Counted from the first letter of the stretch, positions 50,707-60,678 are shown. The stretch: DNA of 64,000 nt from CAXXIC01 sp049315325 (GCA_049315325.1 JBMOKJ010000002.1:62001-126000); one strand, 5' to 3'. Made by a program: numbers and translations. Notes: generated by a model not told the origin, from the sequence alone.

Positions 50707-50750
50707 ACCTTTTGGTAAATATTTAGTCAAAACAGTACAACTAAGCGAAA

Positions 50751-51107
50751 ATGAATAAGTTAGACGACATAAAAAAACAATACGGGCAAAAGACTCCCTT
50801 TTCTGTCCCCGAAAACTATTTTGAGCAATTTTCTGAATATATGATGGCTCAATTGCCTGAAAAAGAGAAGAAAATGACGGTTAAGATTACGATGTGGAAG
50901 CGGGTGAAACCAATTCTTTATCTTGCTGCTATGTTTACAGCTGCTATTTGGGCCGTTAATCTGTTTGTTACGAAGAAGCCCGTAGTACCTGTTCACTCTG
51001 CAGTGGTTGTTTCTGCTGAGCAAGATGCCGAGTCGGTGTCTTTAGCGATGTCGGTCGACGACTACTCGCTCTACGAATACATGAATGGAGAAAAAGAGAC
51101 AAATTGA
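50751..51107 (+). CDS. Small single-pass membrane protein, candidate anti-sigma factor
   Basis: A 118-aa protein with a hydrophilic N-terminus (about 1-50; SVPENYFEQFSEYMMAQLPE), one TM helix (about residues 59-80) and a short acidic C-terminal tail. No zinc-binding H-x3-C-x2-C anti-sigma motif is visible. Its position directly after the ECF sigma gene and the topology (cytoplasmic head, periplasmic tail) fit a membrane anti-sigma factor, but this is inferred from context only. The PVPENYFE motif is one I recall at the N-terminus of similar short proteins next to Bacteroidota sigma factors. Confidence 0.7.
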   Translation: MNKLDDIKKQYGQKTPFSVPENYFEQFSEYMMAQLPEKEKKMTVKITMWKRVKPILYLAAMFTAAIWAVNLFVTKKPVVPVHSAVVVSAEQDAESVSLAMSVDDYSLYEYMNGEKETN

Positions 51108-51132
51108 TTGTGATAATTTAATAGCTTGAATT

Positions 51133-51585
51133 ATGAAAAAGATTGTTGCTTTGTTGGTTTGCTTATTGATTTCGCTACCAACCATTTTTTCACAAAATGA
51201 GGAACCTCAAAGGAAGAAACATTTTGATATTGAGAATTTTAAAGCGCAAAAGATGGCGTATCTGATTCGCGAAGTGGGCATTACTCCTGAGGAGTCGGCT
51301 CAGCTGTTCCCGATTTACAACGAAATGCAGCAAAAACGCTTTAAATTGAAGATGGAGGCTCGGCATAAAGCGAAGGCTATATTTAACAATCAGAATGCAA
51401 CAAACGACGAATGTCTAAAGGTGATTGACGATGTACTCGACAACGAGATTGAAGTGGCTACTCTCGAAAAAACGTATTATCAGAAGTTTAAGAAGATATT
51501 GTCGCCTCAAAAACTGTTGAAGCTTAAACGGGCTGATTTGATGTTTGCGCAAGAAGTGCTTAAAAAAGCGGATCGACGCTTTTGA
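51133..51585 (+). CDS. Periplasmic LTxxQ/Spy-like helical protein
   Basis: A 150-aa protein with a cleavable signal (KKIVALLVCLLISLPTIFSQ) and an almost entirely helical, charged mature part. Segments IREVGITPEESAQLFPIYNE and FKKILSPQKLLKLKRADLMF resemble the paired LTxxQ motifs of CpxP/Spy periplasmic chaperones, with TPEE and SPQK in the LTxxQ positions. CpxP/Spy proteins act in envelope stress. In this operon it could be a sensing or chaperone component upstream of the sigma factor. The family assignment is by pattern only. Confidence 0.7.
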   Translation: MKKIVALLVCLLISLPTIFSQNEEPQRKKHFDIENFKAQKMAYLIREVGITPEESAQLFPIYNEMQQKRFKLKMEARHKAKAIFNNQNATNDECLKVIDDVLDNEIEVATLEKTYYQKFKKILSPQKLLKLKRADLMFAQEVLKKADRRF

Positions 51586-51611
51586 TACAGCAAGACTAAT
51601 ATTTAGATAAA

Positions 51612-51659
51612 AAAACAAACCCCTAAACTAATTTGTAAAAGAGTTTAGGGGTTTGTTTT
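51612..51659. terminator. Bidirectional terminator
   Basis: A perfect 18-bp stem (51612-51629 with 51642-51659, 12-base loop) with A- and T-rich ends, between the convergent LTxxQ gene and the response-regulator hybrid. Confidence 0.9.
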
Positions 51660-51667
51660 GGAATAAA

Positions 51668-52750
51668 TTAATGTTTTTTAAATTCCAAAATGACTGCAGT
51701 ACCTTCATTTGGTACTGTCTCAATTTTGAAAGTCCCTTCTGATAATTCAGTCATTTTCTTAGCTATCACTAAGCCCAAACCAGAACCTTGCTGCTCAAGT
51801 TTTTCCCTGTCGAATTGCATATAAGCCCCGATTCTGGCAATTTGCTCTTTTGTAAATCCACGGCCTTTGTCGCTTACAGAAATGGTGTATTTAGTCCCTT
51901 CGTCTTTCCCAATGATTACGACTTCGGTATTTGGAGGTGAAAAACGAAATGCATTGTCGCAAAGCTCAAAAATAATTTTATTCAAAAAATCTTCGGTCAC
52001 TTGTAACGAGTGTGCATGATCTACTGCTATTTTCAATAAGCTTTGACGCTCATATTTCTGAGCAATAGTAAGAGCTGCTTCTTCAATGATGGGTTCAATC
52101 TTTGAACCATCAAGTTTATCGCGTTTGATGTCGCTCAATTGCAGCTGTACAAACACGATGTAGTTCTCAATCAACCGCAACAAACGATTGCCACTGTTTA
52201 ATATCTCGTTTCCAATATCGGCAATGTCCTCAGCAGATAGACCTTCGGCCATATCTTTGAGTAGCGTTCCAAATCCTATGATTCCTGCTAACGGACTTCT
52301 TAGTTCGTGAGGTAATCGTGTGATGATGGTTGTGCGCAGTGTATCGAGTGCTTGTTCTTTTTCTTCGGTAATGGCATCTAGTTTCTGAACTCGAGCCTCT
52401 ACGGCTTTGAGTAGATCTACTTGAGTAAATGGCTTGGTAAGGTAGTCGTCTGCTCCCAACTCCATACCCATTCTCATGTTTTCTCGTTCCGCTAAAGCAG
52501 TCATAAAGATAAATGGAGTCAGTTTTGTAAGTTCATTTTTTCTGATTTCCTTTAGAAATTCAACACCATCCATAACAGGCATCATTACATCTGATAGAAT
52601 GAGATCGGGAGTCTCCTTTATTGATAACGTAACTCCAATCACACCATTTTCTGCCGAAATTACATCAAAGCCTTCGAACAGAAGTATTTCACTGATTTGT
52701 TCTCTAAGGGTAGGCTCGTCTTCGACAACAAGAATTTTTTTCTTTTGCAT
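51668..52750 (-). CDS. Response regulator-histidine kinase hybrid
   Basis: A 360-aa soluble protein with an N-terminal receiver (residues 4-120; acidic pocket EDEP, phosphoacceptor D54 in LILSDVMMPVMDG, K106 in DDYLTKPF), a coiled-coil linker and a HisKA domain with H148 in RLPHELRSPLAG, followed by a HATPase_c domain (N-box ELCDNAFRFSPP, G1 DKGRGFT, G2 GSGLGL). This REC-HK order suggests that phosphorylation of the receiver controls the kinase. It lies 23 bases downstream of the 17-PAS kinase, so it is probably its direct partner. No output DNA-binding domain is encoded nearby. Confidence 0.93.
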   Translation of the reverse strand: MQKKKILVVEDEPTLREQISEILLFEGFDVISAENGVIGVTLSIKETPDLILSDVMMPVMDGVEFLKEIRKNELTKLTPFIFMTALAERENMRMGMELGADDYLTKPFTQVDLLKAVEARVQKLDAITEEKEQALDTLRTTIITRLPHELRSPLAGIIGFGTLLKDMAEGLSAEDIADIGNEILNSGNRLLRLIENYIVFVQLQLSDIKRDKLDGSKIEPIIEEAALTIAQKYERQSLLKIAVDHAHSLQVTEDFLNKIIFELCDNAFRFSPPNTEVVIIGKDEGTKYTISVSDKGRGFTKEQIARIGAYMQFDREKLEQQGSGLGLVIAKKMTELSEGTFKIETVPNEGTAVILEFKKH

Positions 52751-52773
52751 AATTTATTTTATAAATTGTGATT

Positions 52774-55700
52774 TTAATGTAATGGTAAATGAATGGTAAA
52801 TGAACTTCCTTCATTTTGAATGCTTTCGAATGTGATTTCACCTCCGTGCATTCTAACAATGCCGCGTATAATATTCAAACCCAAACCATTGCCTTTAATC
52901 ATTTTGGTGTTTGAAGCACGGAAATAGGGTGTGAACAGGTGTTTCTGATCTGCCTCAGGAATACCAATTCCGAAATCGCGAACGATGAGTTCTAAATTGT
53001 TGTCGTGTTTCGTAAGTCGAACCAATACTTTGCTATTGTCAAGCGAGTATTTCAGTGCATTTGACATCAAGTTGTTGACGGCTTGACGAAAAAGTCGTGC
53101 ATCAATATTAATTGTCAACTCCTCGAAATCGGACTCAAATTCTATGCGGTTTAAGAATTGTTCGTCTTTGAATCCATCCACAATGATGTGGCTTAATGCG
53201 ACAATGTTTGTAGGCTCAAGGTTAAGCTCAAGTTTACCCTCTTCAATTTTGGAGAGTTGAAGCATATCTTCTACAATTGCTGTAAGAAACTCGGTGTTTG
53301 ATTTGATTTTGTCGAGCTTTTCGCGGACTTGCTCTTGATTGTATCGTTCCCAATAGTGAATCAGAGAGTCGCTAGTTATGAGTATCGATGCTAGTGGAGT
53401 GCGAAATTCATGCGAGGCATTGGCTACAAATCGGGTCTTCATTTCGTTTAACTCCCGTTCTTTTTCGATGTTTTTGCGTAGCGACTCTTCCAATTTCTTG
53501 ACTTCGGTAATGTCTGACATTACACCTAAGATACGACTTGCTTTTCCATTTTCGCCATATTTGAGGGCGATTCCACGTGTGAGCATCCATTTGTAGGTTC
53601 CATCTTTGCAGCGCAATCGGTGTTCGTCGCTGTACGTTTTCATCTCTCCGTTGATGCATTTGTAGGCATCTACCCAAGAGTTTTCGACATCATCGGGGTG
53701 AATTCTTGAAAGCCATTCGTCCAATTCTACTCCTATTTCATCTTCTTTGTATCCAAGTAATGCTTTCCACTGTGGTGAGTAATAAAAAGTGAATGTGTTG
53801 ACATCGCAGTCGTAGATACCATCACCAGTACCTTCTATTGCAAACTGCCAACGTTCTTCACTTTGACGCAAAGCCTCCTCCATCTCTTTGCGTTCGGAGA
53901 TGTTTATTTTGATGGCGATAAAATGAGAGATTATACCATCTTTGTTTCTTACAGGAGTGATTGTGCTCTCTTCGTAATAGGTCGATCCATCTTTCCGTTT
54001 GTTCACAAATTCACCCGACCATACCAATCCTGCATGAACTGTTTTCCATAAGTGGCGGTAGAACTCTTCCGATTGGTTCTCCGATCTGAAAATGCTGGTT
54101 TTAACTCCAATAAGCTCTTTCATTGAGTAACCAGTTAGTTTTTCGCATGCGGTATTGCACCACTCAATATTACCATGTGCATCTGTAATAATGATACTTA
54201 AAGCAAAAGACTCGAATGCTTCGCTTTGCAAACGGAGTTGATAGTCTTTATTGATTCGCTCAGTGATATCGATGGAATAACCTGCAACACCAATGGTCTT
54301 ATTATTAGAATCGATCACAGGAAATTTCAATTTTTGAAACCAATACTCTTTGTTGTCGACAGTCATTCTATCTTCTAATTGAACTTCTTTTCGGGTTTTG
54401 ATAACTGACTTGTCTTCTTTTAGGTATGATTTGGCTTGATACGGAGGACAAAAATCAAAATCTGACTTTCCAATTAATGTATTTGCCTTCTCTCCATACA
54501 GCAATCGTAAGAAATTTGAGTTTGCTCTATTTGAGAAAATAAACCGACCATCTACATCTTTCATCCAAAACATACCAGGGTGGTTGTCGATAATCGCAGA
54601 TAGATAAGTTTCACGAACCATCAACTCCTTTGTTCTAATATTTACTAATTCTTCGAGGTTGTGTTGGTGGTCTTTGATGATTGCTTCTGCTTCTTTGCGA
54701 GAAGTAATGTCCGTAACCAATGCCGCAAATTGACCGTGAGCATGCGAAAATGCAGTTACTTGAAAAAACCTTCCAATTTCACTACTATAATTCTCAAAGG
54801 TGGTGGGATGGCCTGAAAGCGCGACTTCACCATAGATATCAATCCAGAATTTCTCGGTTTGTGGTAAAACTTCAAGCACTCTTTTCCCGATGATATCACT
54901 ACCTTTTAATCCAGTTTGGCGTTCAAATGATTTATTGACAGATAAAAAGCGATAATCAACAGGTTGATTGTTTTCGTCGCAAATAATCTCATGAAGTGCA
55001 AATCCATCTTGCATTTCATTAAATAACTGTTCGTATTTTTTTTCACTTACGACTCTGTCGTTGATGTCGATGTTGAATCCTTGGAAATGCAAGAATTCGT
55101 TGTTTTCATCAAATACAGGAGTGGCATGACACCAGAATTCGCGGTACTCTCCATCGTACCTTCTGAGCCTAAAGTAATTGTCGTGCTCTTTTTTTGTAGC
55201 CCATGCATCTGCCCATATGTTGCCCGAAGACTCTAAATCGTCGGGGTGAATACAATTGTTCCAAATATCTATGTGTATAGATTCTAGGTGTGATATGCCT
55301 GTAAATTCAAAGTACGATTTATTGACATAATTGTAGGCAGTGCCGTCGAAAGCCCAAATATGGAATGGAGAGTTTTCGAGAATAGAACTGAACTTCTGCT
55401 CACTATTTTTTAGTGCGATTTCGTTGTTTTTGCGCTCGGTAATGTCGCGACAAATTACATACGCACCTAAGTAATTCTTGTTTTCATCGTAGGTGAATCG
55501 CGCATTGTCTTCGCGCCACAAATAATGACCTTCTTTGTGTTTTGCTCTGTAGGTGTACCCCAATGCTTCCTCTTTCCTATCAATAGCACTGTAGATTAAT
55601 TTAAAAATGTCATCACGGTCATCAGGATGGATAATTGAGTAAATATCCTCTGCAGTGTGACTTAGATTCACTTCATCGGAATAGCCAGTTATTTTACGAT

Positions 55701-58700
55701 AGGATGGAGAAGCGTACGTGATACGACCATCAGGAGCAACAGCGAAAATGCCATCGGAGGTGTTCTCAGCAATCAAGCGAAATTTCTCTTCACTCTTAGC
55801 AAGTGCCTTTTCGCTATTTTTGCGATCAGTAATATCCTGTACTGTCGATTGAATTCCTGTTATTTCATTGTTTGGCGCTCTTAATATTCGATCTTTCACC
55901 AATACGAACTTGTGGGTTCCATCTTTTCGACGAATTGTCCTTTCGTATGAGCTATCTAATACCTTTCCTGTTGCTATCTTGTCACGAATAGCTTTGCGCG
56001 AGAGTTCACTATCTGCAGCAAACTGCCAAAACGGTCTACCAATCATCTCATCGTAAGAGTAACCAAACAACTCCAGTTCTGCATCGTTAATACGTACAAA
56101 TATGCCTTCTTTATTAATCTCGTGATAGCCAATGGGTGCTTTATCGTATAGTGTTTTAAACTCTTCTCTACTTTTTGTAATTTCGATTCGGGCATCTTCT
56201 AGTTCGCTGATGTCTTCAATAGATCCGATTAATAGAGTAGGTTTATTTTGTTCGTCGAGTTTTAGTTCAGCTATGCCCCGTAACCATCGATCAACCCCGT
56301 CATTCTGCCTTACAATTAGGTATTTTTTGTCAAAATTCTGCAATTTCCCTACTACTTCATCCTGAAAATAATCAGACATTATTTTTCTCCACTCAGGATG
56401 AACGATTGATAACCAACCATTTATGGATTTATCATATGATTTATCGATGCCAAATAGTTTATCGAGAATGGCTGAGCTTGTCCATGTGCCAGTTCTGAAA
56501 TCCAAAGTAAATGTACCCAACTGAGCTATCGACTGGGTTTCTAACAAATAATTCTCGTTTTCGCGGAGTTGTGTCTCAATCTCTTTCTGATGCGTAATGT
56601 CGTATAAAATAACCAATTGAACACCTTGGTAGGACTCGCTCAACGCCGTTGCACTGACATTGACGAATTTTTCATCACCATTTTTGCACACAATCTTGAC
56701 CTCTTTGGGGCTGATTTGTGTTTTTGTTTTTTTCGATCGTTGAAGTTCTTCAGCCCACTCCATCATTACTTGTTTTCTGTATGGTGCATCAGGGTAGGCT
56801 TTGTTCCACCAGTCTGGTAGTTTAGGAATATCCGATAATGTATAACCAAATGTATCGACAAAGGCATTGTTGACGAACGTTATATTCATTTCATCATCGT
56901 TTAATGCCATTGGTACTGGCGAAGCATCAATAATTGCTTGTAATCGTTTTTCGCTTTCGATGATCTTATTTTCCGCAATCTTACGCTCAGTGATGTCTTG
57001 GATTGTGCCAATCTGACGAATCGGATTACCCGTTGCATCGTAATCAAATTGACCTAAAGCATGTACCCATCGTTCACTGCCATCGCATGGCCGAATGACT
57101 TTGTATTCCATATCGAACATCGTATTCTGATGCATCACCTTGTAATAGTACGTTAACAGTTTCTCTCGGTATTCCGGTGCAATTAATTTGCCCCAATTTT
57201 CGATATTTCTAACAAAGGTTTCGTCTATTCCAAAAATGTCGTCTAGCATCGAAGAACTCGTCCAGATACCTGTTTTGATATTTGTTTCGTAGCTGCCAAT
57301 TTTGGATACCTCTTGAGCTTGCAAAAGAATTCTTTGACTCTCTTGTAGTTTTTGTTCAACTATTTTTCGTTCGGTTATGTCATTCGATACAGTTAAAATT
57401 CCTCTTTTCCCATCTGGCAGCTGGATTGCAGTTTCTCTGATGTGGAAATAACATAATGTGCCATCTTTTCGACGATTAACAACTTCATCTTCTAGAATTT
57501 CGCCATTAAGAATATGACAAATATGATCTTTAATCACTGTCAGATCTGTTTCTGGTGCTAATTTTAGTATGGATTCTCCAATCAGTTCTTCAGCCGAGTA
57601 TTTGGTCGTTTTGAGTATTTCGTTGTTCAATTCCCGAATGATTCCATCTTGGTCGAGAACCAGTATTCCTGCGGGCGATGTTTGAAAAAGCGTTTTGTAT
57701 TTTATCTCGCTGATTTTTACTTGGTCTTCTGCATGTTTTTGTTCGGTGATGTCTTCAATAATGGCAACGCCGCCTGTAACTCTGTTTTCAGAATTAAAGA
57801 TGGGTGCAAATATAGCCTTCCCTTGTGTGGTCTTATTCGCCGTAACAGAGGCATATTCGCCTTCGAATTGCGAAATGATGCCTTGCAATGATTCTCCGAC
57901 AGATTTCAACACTCGAGGGTCTGGTAGTTGCATCATATTTAGATTGATCAACACGTCGCGCGATGAACCAATAATACGAGCAAACTCTTCGTTACAAGCA
58001 GCTATTGAGCCATTCTCATCGTATGTTAAGATTCCGAGAGGTGCATTTTCAAAAATTAGGCGGTATTTTTCTTCGCTTTGTTTGAGCGCATTTTCTGCAC
58101 TCTTTTGAGCCGAAATGTCAGTTAGAGAGGTTATACGCACATCTTTGCCTTTGTATTGCATCATTCGCCCTCTGAGAATACACGGGAATGTAGTTCCATC
58201 TTTTCTCAGTGCTGTTGCTTCATAAGGTTCTTCGTTGCCCGACATCATCCTTTGCATCACCATTTCTCTGTCCTCGGGTACAATCCATTCGGTGCCCATT
58301 CGTCCGATAGCCTCTTCGTTTGAGAAGCCGAAGTTGAGTTCTGCCGTCTTGTTTTGCTCTACGCAAACACCCTTTTCAGAAATGAAAATTGACTCAAACG
58401 ATGCATTTGATAATGCTTTGTAGCGAATTCGACTCTCTATTATTTCATCAGTAATGCGTTTCTTTTCGGTAATATCACGCCCCAATATCACCAACCCTTT
58501 TCTCGAACCATCTTCGTTGAAGAGAGGTGTTTTTATCACATCAAAAGTGATTTTAGAACCATCGCTTTTTTGCACAATTTCTTCCAAAGAATATGGACCA
58601 CCTTTTGCCCAAGCTGCACTATCCGATGTTTTGCATTGCGTATGATTACCTTCATGAGTAGGCATAAGGTGGCCAAGTTCCTCGTCTGTCTTGCCTCTAT

Positions 58701-60117
58701 AATCAATGTCTTGCAGGTCGTATAGCTCTATTGCTGTTTGATTGGCTATTTGCCACCTATCTTCTCCGTCTTTAAAACAGATAAAGTCTGGCGTAGCATT
58801 TATCAATGTCTTTAGTTGTTCTTTTCTTGTTTTTAGTTCTACTTCGGCATATTTGCGTTCATCGATGTTACGAGATACACCTAGAAAATAGCTGAAGTTA
58901 TCATCTGTATCAAAAATAATATCTATAGCTATTTCAGCCCAAACTGTCGATCCATCTTTCTTTATTAATTCTATCTCTACTGTTTGCGAATCGGGCTTGA
59001 TGCCTTTCTTTATTTTTGTAACTGCCTCAGTGAATATTCTGTTTGCTTTTTCGATGGAATTTGGAGAAAGAGCATCCTTATAATTCTGCTGCATCACCTC
59101 TTCGGGAGTATATCCTCTTAACTTGAAAATGGCTGGACTGATGTAGGTGTATTTCCCTTCCAGATTCATGGTCCAGATTGAATCTGAAGAGTTTTCAGCT
59201 AATAAACGAAATTTTTCTTCACTCTCTTTGAGGCGATTTGTAGTTCTTACTCTTTCTGTAATATCTGTAACAATGGTGTACCTAATTTTCTTATTTTGTA
59301 TTTCAATGTTTTCAGCAGAAATAATGACGTGTTTAATCTCTCCATTTTTTGTTTTTAGATCAGTTTCAACGTTTCGGATAGTGCCATTTTTGTCCGCAAA
59401 TTGTAAAAGCTTTACACGAGTGTCGTTTGTTAATATCTCTATTTCCATAGCGCTTTTGCCAATAACCTCCTCAGTGGTAAACCCAAAAAGTGTACAAAAA
59501 GCCTCATTGACTTCTGTGTATTTTGTTGTTTCAAGATCACTCAATCCACAAGCTGAAGGATTAACATGAAAAGCCTTTGAAAATTTTTCTTCTGAGAATT
59601 TTATCTGGGTCATATCTTTGGATACGCAGAATATCACAGATTTGTGATGCCAATTGGCTCTATTTACACGTGTTTCTACTGGAATTAATGTGTCTGATTT
59701 GGTAAGAAAGGGGACTGAGCAAAAGCCAGTTTTACCATCTAAAATGCTAGCTAATATTCGACTTACATCATCCTTCCTATCTAGTGGGTGTACATTTAAT
59801 ATGGATTGACCTAGAAGTTCATCGACTCCAAATCCCAATCTTTGGCTGGCAGCATTATTCAAATGCAAAATAGTGCCATCGTAATCAAGCACAAAGAAGA
59901 AATCATCGATTATATTAAAAAAGGAAATAAAATCACTGAAGTTTTGGTTCTGATTTTTTGTCATCAACTTATCATCAATAGTAGTGTTAGTTGCAACACA
60001 TTCATCACCTACAATTTCGACTATTTTTTCAAAATCAAGTTTTCCGTCAGGTGAGAAGGCTTCAGGGAGAATTGCTTTAAGTTGGCTAATGATTTGAGTG
60101 GATTTGGGCTTGCTCAT
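52774..60117 (-). CDS. Giant soluble histidine kinase with about 17 PAS-type modules
   Basis: A 2447-aa protein without signal peptide or TM segment. From about residue 55 to 2215 I count 17 consecutive PAS/PAC modules of about 125 residues each, most opening EEKFRLL- or EEKYR-like and closing with DITERK- or DITEQK-type ends; several (numbers 8, 10, 12, 13, 17) have the HPDD/HPEW pattern of PAS_3. The catalytic end has HisKA (H2236 in NASHEFRTPLAS) and HATPase_c with N-box (NNLMSNALKY), DFGIGIP and GNGLGL. It is first in a minus-strand unit with the REC-HK hybrid 23 bases downstream. Ligands and function unknown. Confidence 0.93.
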   Translation of the reverse strand: MSKPKSTQIISQLKAILPEAFSPDGKLDFEKIVEIVGDECVATNTTIDDKLMTKNQNQNFSDFISFFNIIDDFFFVLDYDGTILHLNNAASQRLGFGVDELLGQSILNVHPLDRKDDVSRILASILDGKTGFCSVPFLTKSDTLIPVETRVNRANWHHKSVIFCVSKDMTQIKFSEEKFSKAFHVNPSACGLSDLETTKYTEVNEAFCTLFGFTTEEVIGKSAMEIEILTNDTRVKLLQFADKNGTIRNVETDLKTKNGEIKHVIISAENIEIQNKKIRYTIVTDITERVRTTNRLKESEEKFRLLAENSSDSIWTMNLEGKYTYISPAIFKLRGYTPEEVMQQNYKDALSPNSIEKANRIFTEAVTKIKKGIKPDSQTVEIELIKKDGSTVWAEIAIDIIFDTDDNFSYFLGVSRNIDERKYAEVELKTRKEQLKTLINATPDFICFKDGEDRWQIANQTAIELYDLQDIDYRGKTDEELGHLMPTHEGNHTQCKTSDSAAWAKGGPYSLEEIVQKSDGSKITFDVIKTPLFNEDGSRKGLVILGRDITEKKRITDEIIESRIRYKALSNASFESIFISEKGVCVEQNKTAELNFGFSNEEAIGRMGTEWIVPEDREMVMQRMMSGNEEPYEATALRKDGTTFPCILRGRMMQYKGKDVRITSLTDISAQKSAENALKQSEEKYRLIFENAPLGILTYDENGSIAACNEEFARIIGSSRDVLINLNMMQLPDPRVLKSVGESLQGIISQFEGEYASVTANKTTQGKAIFAPIFNSENRVTGGVAIIEDITEQKHAEDQVKISEIKYKTLFQTSPAGILVLDQDGIIRELNNEILKTTKYSAEELIGESILKLAPETDLTVIKDHICHILNGEILEDEVVNRRKDGTLCYFHIRETAIQLPDGKRGILTVSNDITERKIVEQKLQESQRILLQAQEVSKIGSYETNIKTGIWTSSSMLDDIFGIDETFVRNIENWGKLIAPEYREKLLTYYYKVMHQNTMFDMEYKVIRPCDGSERWVHALGQFDYDATGNPIRQIGTIQDITERKIAENKIIESEKRLQAIIDASPVPMALNDDEMNITFVNNAFVDTFGYTLSDIPKLPDWWNKAYPDAPYRKQVMMEWAEELQRSKKTKTQISPKEVKIVCKNGDEKFVNVSATALSESYQGVQLVILYDITHQKEIETQLRENENYLLETQSIAQLGTFTLDFRTGTWTSSAILDKLFGIDKSYDKSINGWLSIVHPEWRKIMSDYFQDEVVGKLQNFDKKYLIVRQNDGVDRWLRGIAELKLDEQNKPTLLIGSIEDISELEDARIEITKSREEFKTLYDKAPIGYHEINKEGIFVRINDAELELFGYSYDEMIGRPFWQFAADSELSRKAIRDKIATGKVLDSSYERTIRRKDGTHKFVLVKDRILRAPNNEITGIQSTVQDITDRKNSEKALAKSEEKFRLIAENTSDGIFAVAPDGRITYASPSYRKITGYSDEVNLSHTAEDIYSIIHPDDRDDIFKLIYSAIDRKEEALGYTYRAKHKEGHYLWREDNARFTYDENKNYLGAYVICRDITERKNNEIALKNSEQKFSSILENSPFHIWAFDGTAYNYVNKSYFEFTGISHLESIHIDIWNNCIHPDDLESSGNIWADAWATKKEHDNYFRLRRYDGEYREFWCHATPVFDENNEFLHFQGFNIDINDRVVSEKKYEQLFNEMQDGFALHEIICDENNQPVDYRFLSVNKSFERQTGLKGSDIIGKRVLEVLPQTEKFWIDIYGEVALSGHPTTFENYSSEIGRFFQVTAFSHAHGQFAALVTDITSRKEAEAIIKDHQHNLEELVNIRTKELMVRETYLSAIIDNHPGMFWMKDVDGRFIFSNRANSNFLRLLYGEKANTLIGKSDFDFCPPYQAKSYLKEDKSVIKTRKEVQLEDRMTVDNKEYWFQKLKFPVIDSNNKTIGVAGYSIDITERINKDYQLRLQSEAFESFALSIIITDAHGNIEWCNTACEKLTGYSMKELIGVKTSIFRSENQSEEFYRHLWKTVHAGLVWSGEFVNKRKDGSTYYEESTITPVRNKDGIISHFIAIKINISERKEMEEALRQSEERWQFAIEGTGDGIYDCDVNTFTFYYSPQWKALLGYKEDEIGVELDEWLSRIHPDDVENSWVDAYKCINGEMKTYSDEHRLRCKDGTYKWMLTRGIALKYGENGKASRILGVMSDITEVKKLEESLRKNIEKERELNEMKTRFVANASHEFRTPLASILITSDSLIHYWERYNQEQVREKLDKIKSNTEFLTAIVEDMLQLSKIEEGKLELNLEPTNIVALSHIIVDGFKDEQFLNRIEFESDFEELTINIDARLFRQAVNNLMSNALKYSLDNSKVLVRLTKHDNNLELIVRDFGIGIPEADQKHLFTPYFRASNTKMIKGNGLGLNIIRGIVRMHGGEITFESIQNEGSSFTIHLPLH

Positions 60118-60435
60118 ATCAATAGAGAAGGGTTTAAATTAGGATTAGTAAGTAGTATTTTATCAAGAACTACAAATGTTATAATAAATATTAATAAAAG
60201 CAATTGTTTTGAAAATAAAATACAGGAATTAGTCAAAATTCTTGTATCAATTAGGTTAATTTCATTTCCACGAGCAAAGTGCTAGATTCATATCGTGGAG
60301 GTTATCAATAAATGCTCTTCATACAATTGCTATTTTATTCGGTGCAATATTTAAAATTTTAACGTAAATTTGTTTTAATCATACTAAATTTCTAAACAAA
60401 ATCAGTATATTTGTTGTTATTGAGTGAATAAAAAG
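60118..60435. other. Divergent intergenic region (PAS kinase / peptide gene)
   Basis: An AT-rich 318-base region with a -7 box for the peptide gene at 60406-60413. No ORF with support, no repeat recognised. Confidence 0.45.
60406..60413 (+). promoter_or_regulatory. -7 promoter box for the peptide gene
   Basis: TATATTTG fits TAnnTTTG. Transcription would begin near 60420, which favours ATG 60436 over the GTG at 60424 as the start of the peptide. The -33 element is unclear. Confidence 0.45.
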
Positions 60436-60657
60436 ATGAAAAAACAGATTAACGAGACTGAAAAAGAGGTTAAAGAAAGTAGCAATGAGCTAATTTCACG
60501 CCGTGCAGCAATTAAACGAATGGGCTATATTTCGCTTTCTGCTGCAACCATGATGGTGTTGCTCAATACACAATCGGCAAAGGCTGCTTCCAATGCGCCT
60601 GAAGCTCCATCTGCACCAGCCGATCCTGGTGATGGAGGAAGTCCAATTTGGAACTAA
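60436..60657 (+). CDS. Short peptide with twin-arginine-like leader, candidate RiPP precursor
   Basis: A 73-aa product. Residues 1-20 are highly charged; a twin-arginine motif (SRRAAIKRM, 21-29) is followed by a hydrophobic stretch (30-43) and a possible AxA cleavage site (AKA, 48-50). The remaining about 23 residues are Pro/Gly/Ala/Asp rich and end GDGGSPIWN. It may be a Tat-exported peptide or a precursor processed by the two enzymes encoded downstream. A GTG start four codons earlier is possible. Followed by a terminator-like hairpin. Confidence 0.65.
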   Translation: MKKQINETEKEVKESSNELISRRAAIKRMGYISLSAATMMVLLNTQSAKAASNAPEAPSAPADPGDGGSPIWN

Positions 60658-60678
60658 TCAAGGTGTTCTAACCTACTC

